In this document: piece after piece, positions 17,020 through 25,282 of the stretch
How positions within the stretch are numbered: position 1 is the stretch's first letter
Layout of the letters: each line of letters opens with the position of its first letter
Origin: Subtercola sp. PAMC28395
Lineage (GTDB): Bacteria > Actinomycetota > Actinomycetes > Actinomycetales > Microbacteriaceae
Assembly (NCBI RefSeq): GCF_018889995.1
Contig: NZ_CP076547.1
Location: 2,170,001-2,234,000, forward strand
DNA: 64,000 nt
Direction: 5' to 3'
Program-made: the position numbers and the translations under genes
The notes under the pieces: generated by a model
The model's input: the letters and a program-made list of their open reading frames with translations, nothing else
What the model was told of the DNA's origin: nothing
Database searches by the model: none

Positions 17020-17829
17020 GTGATTAGCCTTGATGATGTGAGATCACCCGGAGGAGAAACCAGTCGCGCCAAAGGACGTCGCGGCCGCCGGGTGCTCTGG
17101 GCAGGGCTTGCCGGCGGTGCTCTTCTGGCGTCTGGTCTTCTTCTTGTCGACGGAATCGTCGTGTCGGGGGACTCGCAGGTGACTACCCCGAGCACTCCAC
17201 CAGCACTCCCAGTCGGTGCTGGCGCACAGCCGACCGACGTCGGTCATGGGCGTGAACCCGGCGCCGTTCCGTCGACAGTCGTCGCCATCGGGGACTCCAT
17301 AATGGATGGGCACGGGGTAGGCGAGACCGATTCCTGGCCCGCTCTACTGGCGCAGTCCGGCCGATGGCAGCTGCAGAATCTCGCCAGTGACGGCACTGGA
17401 TTTGTCACGGTGGGCGACGATGGCGAAACATTTGCCGATCAAGCGGTCGTCGCAGAGGGCCTGAACCCCTCGATTGTGATCGTGGCGGCAAGCAGCAATG
17501 ACCTCGGGCAGGACGACTCGGCCGTGCAGAGTACAGCCGACAGCGTGTTCCAACGCCTGAGAACGGCACTGCCTTTGGCGAAGATCGTTGCTGTGAGTGC
17601 TGCCTGGGGGAGCACGCCCCTGCCAGAGCAACTCGTGCGCTTCAACCAGATCGTCTCAGACGCCTCGGCGTCGGTCGGCGGCGCCTACATCGACATCGGG
17701 CAGCTGTTTCTCGATCATCCGGAACTCATGCAGGCCGACGACACCCACCCGACTGTCGACGGGCAGAACCTGCTGGCTGAGACGATCGGCCGACAGTTGA
17801 CCGTCGATCAGATTGCGGCCATTCCCTAG
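17020..17829 (+). CDS. Membrane-anchored or secreted SGNH/GDSL hydrolase
   Basis: This 269-residue protein has a basic N terminus, one hydrophobic segment (VLWAGLAGGALLASGLLLVDGIV) serving as signal anchor, a Ser/Thr/Pro-rich spacer and an SGNH hydrolase domain. The catalytic serine is in VVAIGDSIMDG (block I), the glycine in LASDGTGF, the asparagine in IVAASSNDLGQD, and the Asp-His pair in DDTHPTVDGQ. Such enzymes remove acyl groups from envelope glycans or lipids outside the membrane. The start is uncertain: GTG at 17020 and GTG at 17038 are both possible and neither has a good ribosome binding site. It is convergent with the helicase gene. Confidence 0.85.
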   Translation: MISLDDVRSPGGETSRAKGRRGRRVLWAGLAGGALLASGLLLVDGIVVSGDSQVTTPSTPPALPVGAGAQPTDVGHGREPGAVPSTVVAIGDSIMDGHGVGETDSWPALLAQSGRWQLQNLASDGTGFVTVGDDGETFADQAVVAEGLNPSIVIVAASSNDLGQDDSAVQSTADSVFQRLRTALPLAKIVAVSAAWGSTPLPEQLVRFNQIVSDASASVGGAYIDIGQLFLDHPELMQADDTHPTVDGQNLLAETIGRQLTVDQIAAIP

Positions 17830-17965
17830 CGGCCTGCCGCCGCACCCGGTGCCCTGGCATGACAGGCACAGGCGCGACACTGCCGGGGCGCCCCACCAAT
17901 CGGAACTGGCGGATCCCCGCGTTGCGCAGAGCGATTTCCCCGCGCAGCGACGCTCGCCCTGTCTC

Positions 17966-19834
17966 TCAGCGGCGCGGCTTGCGGTCGGGGCGATCGGTGC
18001 CGTAACCCTGGCGGGTGGGGCGAGCGTCGGGCTGGATCTCGATCAGCTTTCCACTGATGCGGGTGCCCTTGAGTCGCCCGAGAACGTCACCGGGCAGATC
18101 GGCTGGCAGCTCGACGAGCGAGAACTCGGGCAGGATTTGGATCGCCCCGAAGTCCTCGCGGCTCAAGCCCCCCTCGTTGGCGAGGGCGCCGACGATCTGG
18201 CGGGGTTCGACCTTGTGCCGCTTGCCGACCTCGATGCGGTACGAGGCCATGGCGCGGTTCGCGGGGCGTGCACGGCGTTCGGGCTTGTCGCCGTCGTCAC
18301 CGCGAGAAGAGCCCCCGTACGAGCCTGCGCCGCCGGCCCTATCGCCGCGGCCGCCGCGTTCGTCGCGGTCGTACGACCCCCGGCGATCGCCCTGGCCGCC
18401 ACGGTCGCGCTCGGCAGCGCGTGCCGCCCGGTCGCCGCGGTCGGCGCGTTCCGGGCGCTGGGCGCGCTCGTCGGCAGCAGAGAGCAGCAGGGGCGTGTCA
18501 CCCTGGGCGACGACGGCAAGAGCCGCAGCCACATCGGCCTCAGGCACGTCGTGGTGCTCGATGTAGTGCCCGACGATGTCGCGGAAGGCCTCGATGCGAC
18601 TGGTCTGGGTGAGCGCCTCGGTGATCGCATCGTCGAATCGCGCGAGCCGCGTGAGGTTCACATCTTCGAAGCTCGGCAGTTGCATCTGGGTGAGCGGCTG
18701 TCGCGTCGCCTTCTCGATCGCGTTCAAGAGGTGGCGCTCGCGGGGCGTGACGAAGCTGATCGCCGCGCCACTGCGGCCCGCGCGGCCCGTGCGCCCGATG
18801 CGGTGCACGTACGACTCGGTGTCGATCGGAATGTCGTAGTTCACCACGTGGCTGATGCGATCGACGTCGAGCCCGCGGGCAGCGACATCGGTGGCCACGA
18901 GAATGTCGAGCTTTCCGCTCTTCAGCTGGTTCACGGTTCGCTCACGCTGCGCCTGGGGCACGTCGCCGCTGATGGCCATCGCCGAGTATCCGCGTGCGCG
19001 CAGCTTCTCGGCGAGCGCCTCGGTCTCGTTCTTGGTGCGAACGAAGACGATCATGCCCTCGAAGTTCTCGACCTCGAGGATGCGCGTCAGGGCATCCACC
19101 TTCTGCGGGTAGGAGACGAGAAGATAACGCTGGGTCGTGTTCGCCGAGGTGGTGGTCTTGTTCTTGACCGTGATCTCTTCGGGGTCGTGCAGGTAGTTCT
19201 TCGAGATGCGCCGGATGCTCGCGGGCATCGTCGCCGAGAAGAGGGCGACCTGTTTCTCGTCCGGTGTATCGGCCAGAATCGTCTCGACGTCTTCGGCGAA
19301 GCCCATCTTCAGCATCTCGTCGGCTTCGTCGAGCACGAGGAACTTGAGTTCGGAGAGGTCGAGTGTGCCCTTGTCGAGGTGGTCCATGATGCGCCCCGGC
19401 GTGCCGACGACCACGTGCACGCCCCGGCGAAGAGCTGACAGCTGTGTTCCGTAGCCCTGGCCACCGTAGACCGGCAGCACGTGCACACCCATCATGTGTG
19501 CTGCGTATTTCTCGAATGCCTCACAGACCTGCAGTGCCAGCTCGCGTGTGGGTGCGAGAACGAGCGCCTGCGGGTTCTTCTGCGAGAGGTCGAGCCGCGA
19601 GAGGATGGGCAGCGCGAACGCTGCGGTCTTGCCGGTGCCGGTCTGGGCAAGGCCCACCACGTCGCGACCGGCGAGCAGCGGCGGGATCGTGGCGGCCTGG
19701 ATAGCAGAGGGATTCTCGTACCCCACGTCGCGCAGCGCCTTCAGTACCGCGTCACTGAGCCCCAGCTCGTTGAAGGTCAGAGCGTCAGGGGCGGTCTCTG
19801 CCTCACTGGGCGCGACGATTTCGGGTGATGTCAT
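17966..19834 (-). CDS. DEAD-box RNA helicase, DeaD/CsdA type
   Basis: This 622-residue ATP-dependent RNA helicase has all core motifs in order: Q motif region, AQTGTGKT (motif I), PTRELALQV, GTPGRIMDH, DEAD within VLDEADEM, SAT, TDVAARGLD and HRIGRTGR. After the two RecA domains comes a low-complexity arginine-glycine-aspartate stretch (about residues 440-530) and a C-terminal DbpA-like RNA-binding domain (MASYRIEVGKRHKVEPRQIVGALANEGG), then a basic tail. This layout is that of DeaD/CsdA-type helicases in ribosome assembly and cold adaptation. The frame extends to 19963, but ATG at 19834 is preceded by GGAGGAGAT and fits the family. Confidence 0.95.
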   Translation of the reverse strand: MTSPEIVAPSEAETAPDALTFNELGLSDAVLKALRDVGYENPSAIQAATIPPLLAGRDVVGLAQTGTGKTAAFALPILSRLDLSQKNPQALVLAPTRELALQVCEAFEKYAAHMMGVHVLPVYGGQGYGTQLSALRRGVHVVVGTPGRIMDHLDKGTLDLSELKFLVLDEADEMLKMGFAEDVETILADTPDEKQVALFSATMPASIRRISKNYLHDPEEITVKNKTTTSANTTQRYLLVSYPQKVDALTRILEVENFEGMIVFVRTKNETEALAEKLRARGYSAMAISGDVPQAQRERTVNQLKSGKLDILVATDVAARGLDVDRISHVVNYDIPIDTESYVHRIGRTGRAGRSGAAISFVTPRERHLLNAIEKATRQPLTQMQLPSFEDVNLTRLARFDDAITEALTQTSRIEAFRDIVGHYIEHHDVPEADVAAALAVVAQGDTPLLLSAADERAQRPERADRGDRAARAAERDRGGQGDRRGSYDRDERGGRGDRAGGAGSYGGSSRGDDGDKPERRARPANRAMASYRIEVGKRHKVEPRQIVGALANEGGLSREDFGAIQILPEFSLVELPADLPGDVLGRLKGTRISGKLIEIQPDARPTRQGYGTDRPDRKPRR

Positions 19835-19893
19835 AGTCCCACGGTATCTCCTCCAGACCGGCGCTGGTTCGGCCGCGCCCAGCGCTTTCGTGC

Positions 19894-19953
19894 GTTGTGT
19901 GGTCAGAAAACCCCCTAAGATCCGGGTTTTGGGTGCTTTTCTGCCCACACAAC
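19894..19953. repeat. Long imperfect inverted repeat
   Basis: GTTGTGTGGTCAGAAAA (19894-19910) is the reverse complement of TTTTCTGCCCACACAAC (19937-19953) with one mismatch in 17 bases. An inner set of short C-run and G-run arms can extend the stem. It sits between the end of the nickel-permease gene and the start of the helicase, both on the minus strand. It may be a terminator for the hyp/nickel arm or a dispersed extragenic palindrome. Confidence 0.6.
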
Positions 19954-19956
19954 GGG

Positions 19957-20000
19957 GTGCCACCGGGTGTCACGGGGTGTCACCGGGTGTCACCGGGCGA
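19957..20000. repeat. Tandem 10-bp repeat over the 3' end of the nickel-permease gene
   Basis: Four consecutive copies of a unit close to GGTGTCACCG occupy this stretch and encode the last residues of the permease, including its stop codon. Confidence 0.6.
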
Positions 20001-21124
20001 CTGCGCGGAACGCTGCGGTGCAGACACCAGCGTTCTTCGATGCGGCCGAAACGCCATGCCGCCAGCGCTATGACCCAGGAGAGCACGAAGATCGCCACGA
20101 TCGCGTACCCGACACTGTTGAGGTCGAGCGAGCCGATCGCGGCGAGGGGCCCCGAGGTGATCCCGGCACGATCGACGACAATCGAGACCACCTCGATCGT
20201 GCCGATCACGAGCGCAACCGCCACTGAGAGGGCCGTGATGACGACGTTGTAGTAGACCTTGCGAACGGGCGTCGTGAACGCCCAGTTGTATGCGACCGTC
20301 ATGAACACGCCGTCGAGGGAGTCGAGCAGGCTCATCCCGGCGGCGAAGAGAATCGGCAGCGTCAGAAGCGCGTACCAGGGCAGTGCGAAAGCCGCGGCAC
20401 CCCCGGCGAGAACCAGCAGGCCGACCTCTGTGGCCGTGTCGAACCCCAGGCCGAAGAGCAGCCCGACGACGTACATGTGCCGGGGTCGCCGCACCACGGC
20501 CCCTACCCGACCGAAGACACGGTTCGCGAAGCCACCACGCTTCTTCAGCTGGTCGTCGAACTCGCTCTCGTCGAACTCACCGCGCCGCATGCCCCGGAAC
20601 ACCTTCACGATGCCGATGAGAACCACGAGATTCAGAATGCCGATGATCCACAGGAAGAGCCCTGAGACGCCGGCGCCGACGAGACCCAGGATCTGGTGGG
20701 TCGCTGATTGGTCTGACTCGACCTGGCCGGCGAGCATCCGGATGCCCGTGGCCAGCAGCACGCAGAGCGCGAGCACCACGCTCGAATGCCCGAGCGAGAA
20801 CCAGAAGCCCACGGTGAGGGGCTTGCCGCCGTCGTGCATGAGCTTGCGGGTGGTGTTGTCGATGGCAGCGATGTGGTCGGCGTCGAAGGCATGGCGGAGC
20901 CCCAGGGTGTAGGCGGTGACTCCGAGGCCGACGCCGAAGAACCCGGCGCTGCTCACCTGCAGGTGCTGTGGTGCCACGATCATGACCAGCACGCCCCAGC
21001 CCACCACATGCAGCAACGCCACGAATGAGAACATGGCCACCAGGGTGACCCGTTCGCGCCGGGTGAGTGCTGACCTGGCCTTCGAAAAGCGGGATTTCGA
21101 GAAGCGCAGGTCTTCTACTGCCAT
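19970..21124 (-). CDS. High-affinity nickel permease (HoxN/HupN/NixA family)
   Basis: This integral membrane protein of 384 residues imports Ni2+ (possibly Co2+) across the cytoplasmic membrane. The diagnostic HX4DH motif is present as RHAFDADHIAAIDN. The companion family motif LGHSSVV and a later block GFDTATEVG are also conserved, with about eight hydrophobic segments. The start ATG (21122-21124) overlaps the end of hypB by 10 bases, so it is translationally coupled to the nickel-insertion genes. This makes supply of nickel to the hydrogenase its obvious job. The C-terminal residues are encoded by a short tandem repeat and may vary between strains. The frame extends far upstream within hypB, but that part is a shadow. 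Confidence 0.95.
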   Translation of the reverse strand: MAVEDLRFSKSRFSKARSALTRRERVTLVAMFSFVALLHVVGWGVLVMIVAPQHLQVSSAGFFGVGLGVTAYTLGLRHAFDADHIAAIDNTTRKLMHDGGKPLTVGFWFSLGHSSVVLALCVLLATGIRMLAGQVESDQSATHQILGLVGAGVSGLFLWIIGILNLVVLIGIVKVFRGMRRGEFDESEFDDQLKKRGGFANRVFGRVGAVVRRPRHMYVVGLLFGLGFDTATEVGLLVLAGGAAAFALPWYALLTLPILFAAGMSLLDSLDGVFMTVAYNWAFTTPVRKVYYNVVITALSVAVALVIGTIEVVSIVVDRAGITSGPLAAIGSLDLNSVGYAIVAIFVLSWVIALAAWRFGRIEERWCLHRSVPRSRPVTPGDTP

Positions 21125-22014
21125 TCCCGCCCAGTGCCGGCCGCTGCGGCTGCTGCGGGGAGAGCGACGCCGGCGATGAGCCAGTCGACCCACTCGGTGA
21201 TGCCTTCGCCCGTCTTGGCACTCGTGTGGATCACGGTAGCGGTGGGGTTGATCAGCCGCAGGTTCGACTCGAACAGGGCGAGGTCGAAATCGAGATACGG
21301 CAACAGGTCGATCTTGTTCACGATCACCACGTCGACGCTGCGGAACATCACCGGGTACTTCAGCGGCTTGTCTTCGCCCTCGGTCACCGAGTAGACCATC
21401 GCCTTGCGGTGCGCGCCAACGTCGAACTCGGCAGGGCACACGAGATTGCCGACGTTCTCAACCAGCACGAGGTCGAGGTCGTCGAGATTCAGGCCGGTGA
21501 TCGCCCTGGCGACCATCGGTGCATCGAGGTGGCACTCGCCCCCGAAGCCGTTGCCCGTGTTGAGCAGTGAGATCTGCGCGCCGTATCCGCGCAGACGGTC
21601 GGCATCGATCGAGGTCTCGATGTCGCCTTCGATCACGCCGCAGCGCACAACGCCCTGAAGCTGGTCGAGGGTGCGGCCGAGCACGCTCGTCTTACCGGAG
21701 CCGGGAGACGACATGAGGTTGACCGCGACGACTCCTGCGGCGTCGAACAGCGCGAGGTTACGGGCGGCCGCGGCGTCGTTCTCGTCGAAGATGCGCTCGA
21801 GCACCTGGATGCGTTCGGTGCCGGTCTCGTAGCCCGAGTGGTCTCCGAGGTGGTCGGTGTCGTGCGTGCTGCCGGTGTCATCGTCATGGGGATGCTCGTG
21901 GGGTTCGTGGTGCGAATGCGTGTGATCATCGTGAGAGTGTTCAGCCCCGCCCTCGTCTGCATCGTGCGAGTGCGAGTGCTCTGTGCCGTCGTCGTGGCGG
22001 TGGAATCGTCCCAT
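21115..22014 (-). CDS. hypB: Hydrogenase nickel-insertion GTPase HypB, His-rich
   Basis: This 299-residue SIMIBI-class GTPase works with HypA to deliver Ni2+ to the hydrogenase large subunit. The P-loop is SSPGSGKTS, followed by ECHLDAPM with the metal-binding Cys-His pair at the GTPase dimer interface, VENVGNLVCPAEFD and NKIDL. The first 65 residues are strikingly histidine-rich, with runs such as HSHSHD, HSHDDHTHSHHEPHEHPHDD. Such tails store or buffer nickel, as in HypB of Bradyrhizobium. ATG at 22014 is chosen because the preceding frame overlaps hypA. It lies 5 bp after hypA. Confidence 0.97.
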   Translation of the reverse strand: MGRFHRHDDGTEHSHSHDADEGGAEHSHDDHTHSHHEPHEHPHDDDTGSTHDTDHLGDHSGYETGTERIQVLERIFDENDAAAARNLALFDAAGVVAVNLMSSPGSGKTSVLGRTLDQLQGVVRCGVIEGDIETSIDADRLRGYGAQISLLNTGNGFGGECHLDAPMVARAITGLNLDDLDLVLVENVGNLVCPAEFDVGAHRKAMVYSVTEGEDKPLKYPVMFRSVDVVIVNKIDLLPYLDFDLALFESNLRLINPTATVIHTSAKTGEGITEWVDWLIAGVALPAAAAAAGTGREWQ

Positions 22015-22019
22015 GGTCT

Positions 22020-22358
22020 TCAGTCCTTCACATCGATCGATCTGACGAGGAACTCCTCGCCAGAGGTGACACTGACCGAACCGCCGCCGCAGCGGCCGCA
22101 CAGCAGCATCGGCACGCCCTGCAGCGTCGTGTTCGCACCACAATCGGCACAGGCGATCACCGCGGGAATGGAGGTCACCCGCAACTGGCTGCCCTCGAGG
22201 GCCGACTCCTCGGTCACGACACCCCAGCAGTACACGAGTGTCTCGGGCACCACCTGGCGGAGCTGACCCACGTCGAGCAGGATCTGCGTCACCGCCCGCC
22301 CGGCAGCGGCGCGCTCGGCGATGCCGTAGATCGAGCGGCAGAGCGACAATTCGTGCAT
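22020..22358 (-). CDS. hypA: Hydrogenase nickel chaperone HypA
   Basis: This 112-residue Ni/Zn metallochaperone passes Ni2+ to the large subunit together with HypB. The nickel-binding N terminus MHELS is intact, so the start is certain. The zinc site is two CxxC pairs: CADC (residues 70-73) and CGRC. Length and fold order are typical. It heads the hypA-hypB-nickel permease run and is 107 bp downstream of the AraC-family regulator on the same strand. Confidence 0.97.
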   Translation of the reverse strand: MHELSLCRSIYGIAERAAAGRAVTQILLDVGQLRQVVPETLVYCWGVVTEESALEGSQLRVTSIPAVIACADCGANTTLQGVPMLLCGRCGGGSVSVTSGEEFLVRSIDVKD

Positions 22359-22465
22359 GAGGGTGAGGTCTTCCGTTCAGTGCGAGAGTGCGGGTGGAAC
22401 AGGTGTCGGGGAGAGTGCGGGGTAGTGGGCGGCTTCACGTCGGGTTGGTGCGCAGTGGTGGCGGC

Positions 22466-23524
22466 TCAGTGCTCACGCAGGGTCTGCGACGGTGATTCGC
22501 CGAAGCGTTTTCGGTACAGCACCGAGAACTCACCGAGGTGGTTGAACCCCCAACGCTCGGCTGAGGCGGTAACCGTGACCCCGTCGCTCGGCAGTGCCTC
22601 GAGCAGGTCACCGTGCACCTTTTCAAGTCGGCGCTCGCGGATGAACGCGGTCGGTGTTGTTCCGAGGCTCTCTTTGAACGCCTTCTGCACGGTGCGTGCG
22701 CTGAGGTACACGGCGCCCGCGACCTCAGCGAGTGTCACGGGCTCGGCGAGGTGCTGTTCGATGTAGTCACTGGCCGCCGTCACTGTGGCGTCGTGCTCCA
22801 CGCGGGGGGCGAGCAGTTCGCTGTAGTTCGAGGGCATCGACAGCAGCAGGGATGAGATCAGCAGCTCCTCGATGCTCGAGAGCCCGATTCCGAGGTTCAC
22901 GAGAGAGTCGGGCATCATGACTTCGGCGCTGAGCAGCTGGATCGCCATGTTCCACCGCACTGCCCGGGGGGAGGTGAGTTCGAGCACCGGGTCGAAGACG
23001 ATCGGCTTCGTGATGCTCCTGCCGAGCATCCGGCTCAGTTGGCGTTCGACGCTCTCGCGCTCGAGGCGCACGATGAGCTGGGGCGAGTCGAAGTCGAACA
23101 TCTGTCGAACGTGGGTTCCGGGTGACGTGACGATCGCGCTGGTCGAGGTGGCGATGACGTTGGCGCCCCCGATGAGGCAGGCCGAACGCCCGAAGGTATG
23201 GATGTGCACGGTGAAGATGTCGTCTGTGGCGGGGATGTCGAGCGTGACCGCCGAGTGGAAGTCGAGGTGGGCGAGAGTGACGCCCCGCACTCGCACGGCG
23301 TTCAGCGCCGCCTGAAAACCGGAGGCCTCTGAGAAATCGACCGTCAGCCGGTTCCTGCCGAGAAATGCCCCCACCAGCACGCTTGCCTGCTCGACATCTG
23401 CGGTGCAGAACACCTCGCGCCCGGCGAGCGCCGGGGGCACGCCCCTCGAGCGGAGCCGGGGGCTGACGGGCAGATCTGTAGCGCGCGCGTCGATGAACCC
23501 CAGTCGCGACAGGCGCTGCGTCAT
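22466..23524 (-). CDS. AraC-family regulator, candidate hydrogenase regulator
   Basis: This 352-residue regulator has an N-terminal AraC-binding-like (cupin-type) domain and a C-terminal pair of helix-turn-helix motifs. The segment VTLAEVAGAVYLSARTVQKAFKESLGTTPTAFIRERRLEKVHGDL is split between the two helices, followed by AERWGFNHLGEFSVLYRKRFGESPSQTLRE. This C-terminal block is the standard AraC signature. ATG at 23524 has AGGAAA upstream. It lies divergently from the structural operon and upstream of hypA, so it is well placed to control both arms. That role is inferred from position only. Its effector is unknown. Carbon-starvation or redox signals are plausible for this hydrogenase class. 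Confidence 0.85.
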   Translation of the reverse strand: MTQRLSRLGFIDARATDLPVSPRLRSRGVPPALAGREVFCTADVEQASVLVGAFLGRNRLTVDFSEASGFQAALNAVRVRGVTLAHLDFHSAVTLDIPATDDIFTVHIHTFGRSACLIGGANVIATSTSAIVTSPGTHVRQMFDFDSPQLIVRLERESVERQLSRMLGRSITKPIVFDPVLELTSPRAVRWNMAIQLLSAEVMMPDSLVNLGIGLSSIEELLISSLLLSMPSNYSELLAPRVEHDATVTAASDYIEQHLAEPVTLAEVAGAVYLSARTVQKAFKESLGTTPTAFIRERRLEKVHGDLLEALPSDGVTVTASAERWGFNHLGEFSVLYRKRFGESPSQTLREH

Positions 23525-23662
23525 TGATTTCCTGTTCCGAAAAACCGTGCGGAGGTGAAGCGTTCGCAATCACGATAGTTGCTGCGTTCTGCGGATAGTC
23601 GGGACTAAAGGCCCGCTCTACTGTCGGAGAAGAAGCCACGATTCTCACCAGGAGGAGCAGCT
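23525..23662. promoter_or_regulatory. Divergent control region between the AraC regulator and the hydrogenase operon
   Basis: These 138 bases separate two divergent genes and must hold both promoters. I do not see consensus -10/-35 boxes that I would stand behind. AGGAGGAGCAGCT just before 23663 is a strong ribosome binding site for the first operon gene. Confidence 0.5.
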
Positions 23663-24253
23663 ATGAGCGTGCATACGGCAACCGCGCCTGCGGAAGCGGG
23701 CATCAGTGCGCACGACGCACTTCTGGCCCGCCTCGACGACCCGGCGACGGCCGCGGAGCTCAGCGATCTGCTCGACAACATCTCCACCCTGAGTGGGCTG
23801 CTCACTGCCACGGGCTCGTTTCTGGCCCGCGGCGAAGAAGTGCTCGACAACGTGGCCAGCAGCTACCAGGAGATCGCCGGCAGCCTGTCTGCCGATGCCT
23901 CGCTGGCGGGTGCGCTGAAGACGGGCATGAAGCTCGCCGGCCAGGCCGCACCGCTTGCGGGCACCTTGGCCGATACGGCAGTACTCGAAAAGCTCGCAGA
24001 CCCCGCACTGCTCGAACTGCTTGCGACACTCGTCGGTGCGATCAGCACGACCCAGGCCGCCGTCAGGGCCGACCCTGTCGCCCACGAATACGGGCTCACC
24101 AGGGCCGCGCGTGCCACCCGTGACCCCGATGTGAAGCGTGGCATCGGGTTCGTGCTCGGCATTCTGAAAGAGCTCGGCAAGTCACTCGATGCGCCGGCCA
24201 CCGCTGTTCGAACCAGCCCAGCAGATGTTAAACCAAGAGTGAGGACCAAGTAA
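23663..24253 (+). CDS. DUF1641 family protein, first gene of the hydrogenase operon
   Basis: This 196-residue, nearly all-helical protein with Ala/Leu-rich amphipathic segments matches the DUF1641 family. The C-terminal block RDPDVKRGIGFVLGILKELGKSL is the family core. DUF1641 genes occur beside [NiFe]-hydrogenase genes of this class and beside formate dehydrogenase genes. They are thought to help assembly, membrane association or electron transfer, but the biochemistry is not settled. An excellent ribosome binding site (AGGAGGAG) precedes the ATG. The stop TAA shares one base with the ATG of the small subunit (TAATG), so the two are translationally coupled. This argues for a dedicated role with the enzyme. 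Confidence 0.8.
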   Translation: MSVHTATAPAEAGISAHDALLARLDDPATAAELSDLLDNISTLSGLLTATGSFLARGEEVLDNVASSYQEIAGSLSADASLAGALKTGMKLAGQAAPLAGTLADTAVLEKLADPALLELLATLVGAISTTQAAVRADPVAHEYGLTRAARATRDPDVKRGIGFVLGILKELGKSLDAPATAVRTSPADVKPRVRTK

Positions 24254-25224
24254 TGACCAGTGTCTTGTGGCTCCAGGGCGGCGCGTGTTCCGGCAACACG
24301 ATGTCGTTCCTGAATGCCGATGAACCGAACGTGGTCGACCTGATCGTGGACTTCGGGCTCGAAGTGCTCTGGCACCCCTCCCTCGGGGTCGAGATGGGCC
24401 AGAACGCCCAGAAGATCTTCACGGACTGCGTCAGCGGTGCCCAGCCGCTCGACATCTTCGTCTTCGAGGGCAGCATCATCGAGGGCCCGAACGGCACCGG
24501 CCGCTTCGACATGTTCGCCGATCGCCCGATGAAGGACTGGGCGCGCGAGTTCGCGGAGTCGGCCTCGATCGTGGTCGCCATCGGCGACTGCGCCTGCTTC
24601 GGCGGAATCCCGGCGATGGAGCCGAACCCCAGTTCCTCGACGGGCCTGCAGTTCCACAAGCGCAGCAAGGGCGGCTTTCTCGGCGCTGACTGGAAGTCGA
24701 AGAGCGGCCTTCCCGTCATCAACATTCCCGGATGCCCGGCCCACCCCGACTGGATCACCCAGATCATCGTGGCACTCGCCACAGGTCGCGCCGGCGATAT
24801 CGCCCTCGACGAACTGCACCGCCCGCAGACCTTCTTCACGACGTTCGTGCACAACGGCTGCACGCGCAACACCTTCTTCGAGTTCAAGCAGTCGACCATG
24901 CTCTTCGGTGAGGGCACCCGCACCGGCTGCTTGTTCTACGAGTTCGGGTGCCGTGGCCCGATGACCCACGCCCCCTGCAACCGCATCCTGTGGAATCGCC
25001 AGTCGTCGAAGACGCGGGCGGGCATGCCGTGCCTCGGGTGCACGGAGCCTGAGTTCCCCCACGCCGATCTGGCACCGGGAACCGTGTTCAAGACGCAGAA
25101 GATCGCCGGTGCGATTCCCAAAGAGGTGCCCACCGGCCAGGACCACGTCACCTACATGGCCATGGCCGCCGCGGCGAAGATCGGCGCGCCGCAGTGGTCG
25201 AAGGAAGACATGTTCGTCGTCTGA
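24253..25224 (+). CDS. hhyS: [NiFe]-hydrogenase small subunit, group 1h type
   Basis: This 323-residue electron-transfer subunit of an uptake hydrogenase carries three Fe-S clusters from the active site outward. It has no Tat signal peptide and no C-terminal membrane helix, as in actinobacterial high-affinity (group 1h, formerly group 5) enzymes, so it acts inside the cell. The N terminus LQGGACSGNTMSFLN replaces the usual CxxC proximal-cluster motif with a single cysteine (C12, then N15). C115 and C161 (PGCP) supply two more proximal ligands. H200, C203, C226 and C233 fit the distal site, and C242, C260 and C263 the medial site. In the group 1h enzyme of Ralstonia the proximal cluster is held by three Cys and one Asp. 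The acidic fourth ligand cannot be assigned here. Confidence 0.95.
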   Translation: MTSVLWLQGGACSGNTMSFLNADEPNVVDLIVDFGLEVLWHPSLGVEMGQNAQKIFTDCVSGAQPLDIFVFEGSIIEGPNGTGRFDMFADRPMKDWAREFAESASIVVAIGDCACFGGIPAMEPNPSSSTGLQFHKRSKGGFLGADWKSKSGLPVINIPGCPAHPDWITQIIVALATGRAGDIALDELHRPQTFFTTFVHNGCTRNTFFEFKQSTMLFGEGTRTGCLFYEFGCRGPMTHAPCNRILWNRQSSKTRAGMPCLGCTEPEFPHADLAPGTVFKTQKIAGAIPKEVPTGQDHVTYMAMAAAAKIGAPQWSKEDMFVV

Positions 25225-25282
25225 TGCCCCGCCCCGGGCATCCATTCGGCTTCTGAATTCCCCCGCACGCACCACCGCACTC

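Noticed and set aside
17813..19438. A 541-codon plus-strand open frame opposite the DEAD-box helicase
   Set aside because: The helicase motifs are complete on the other strand; the frame is antisense shadow.
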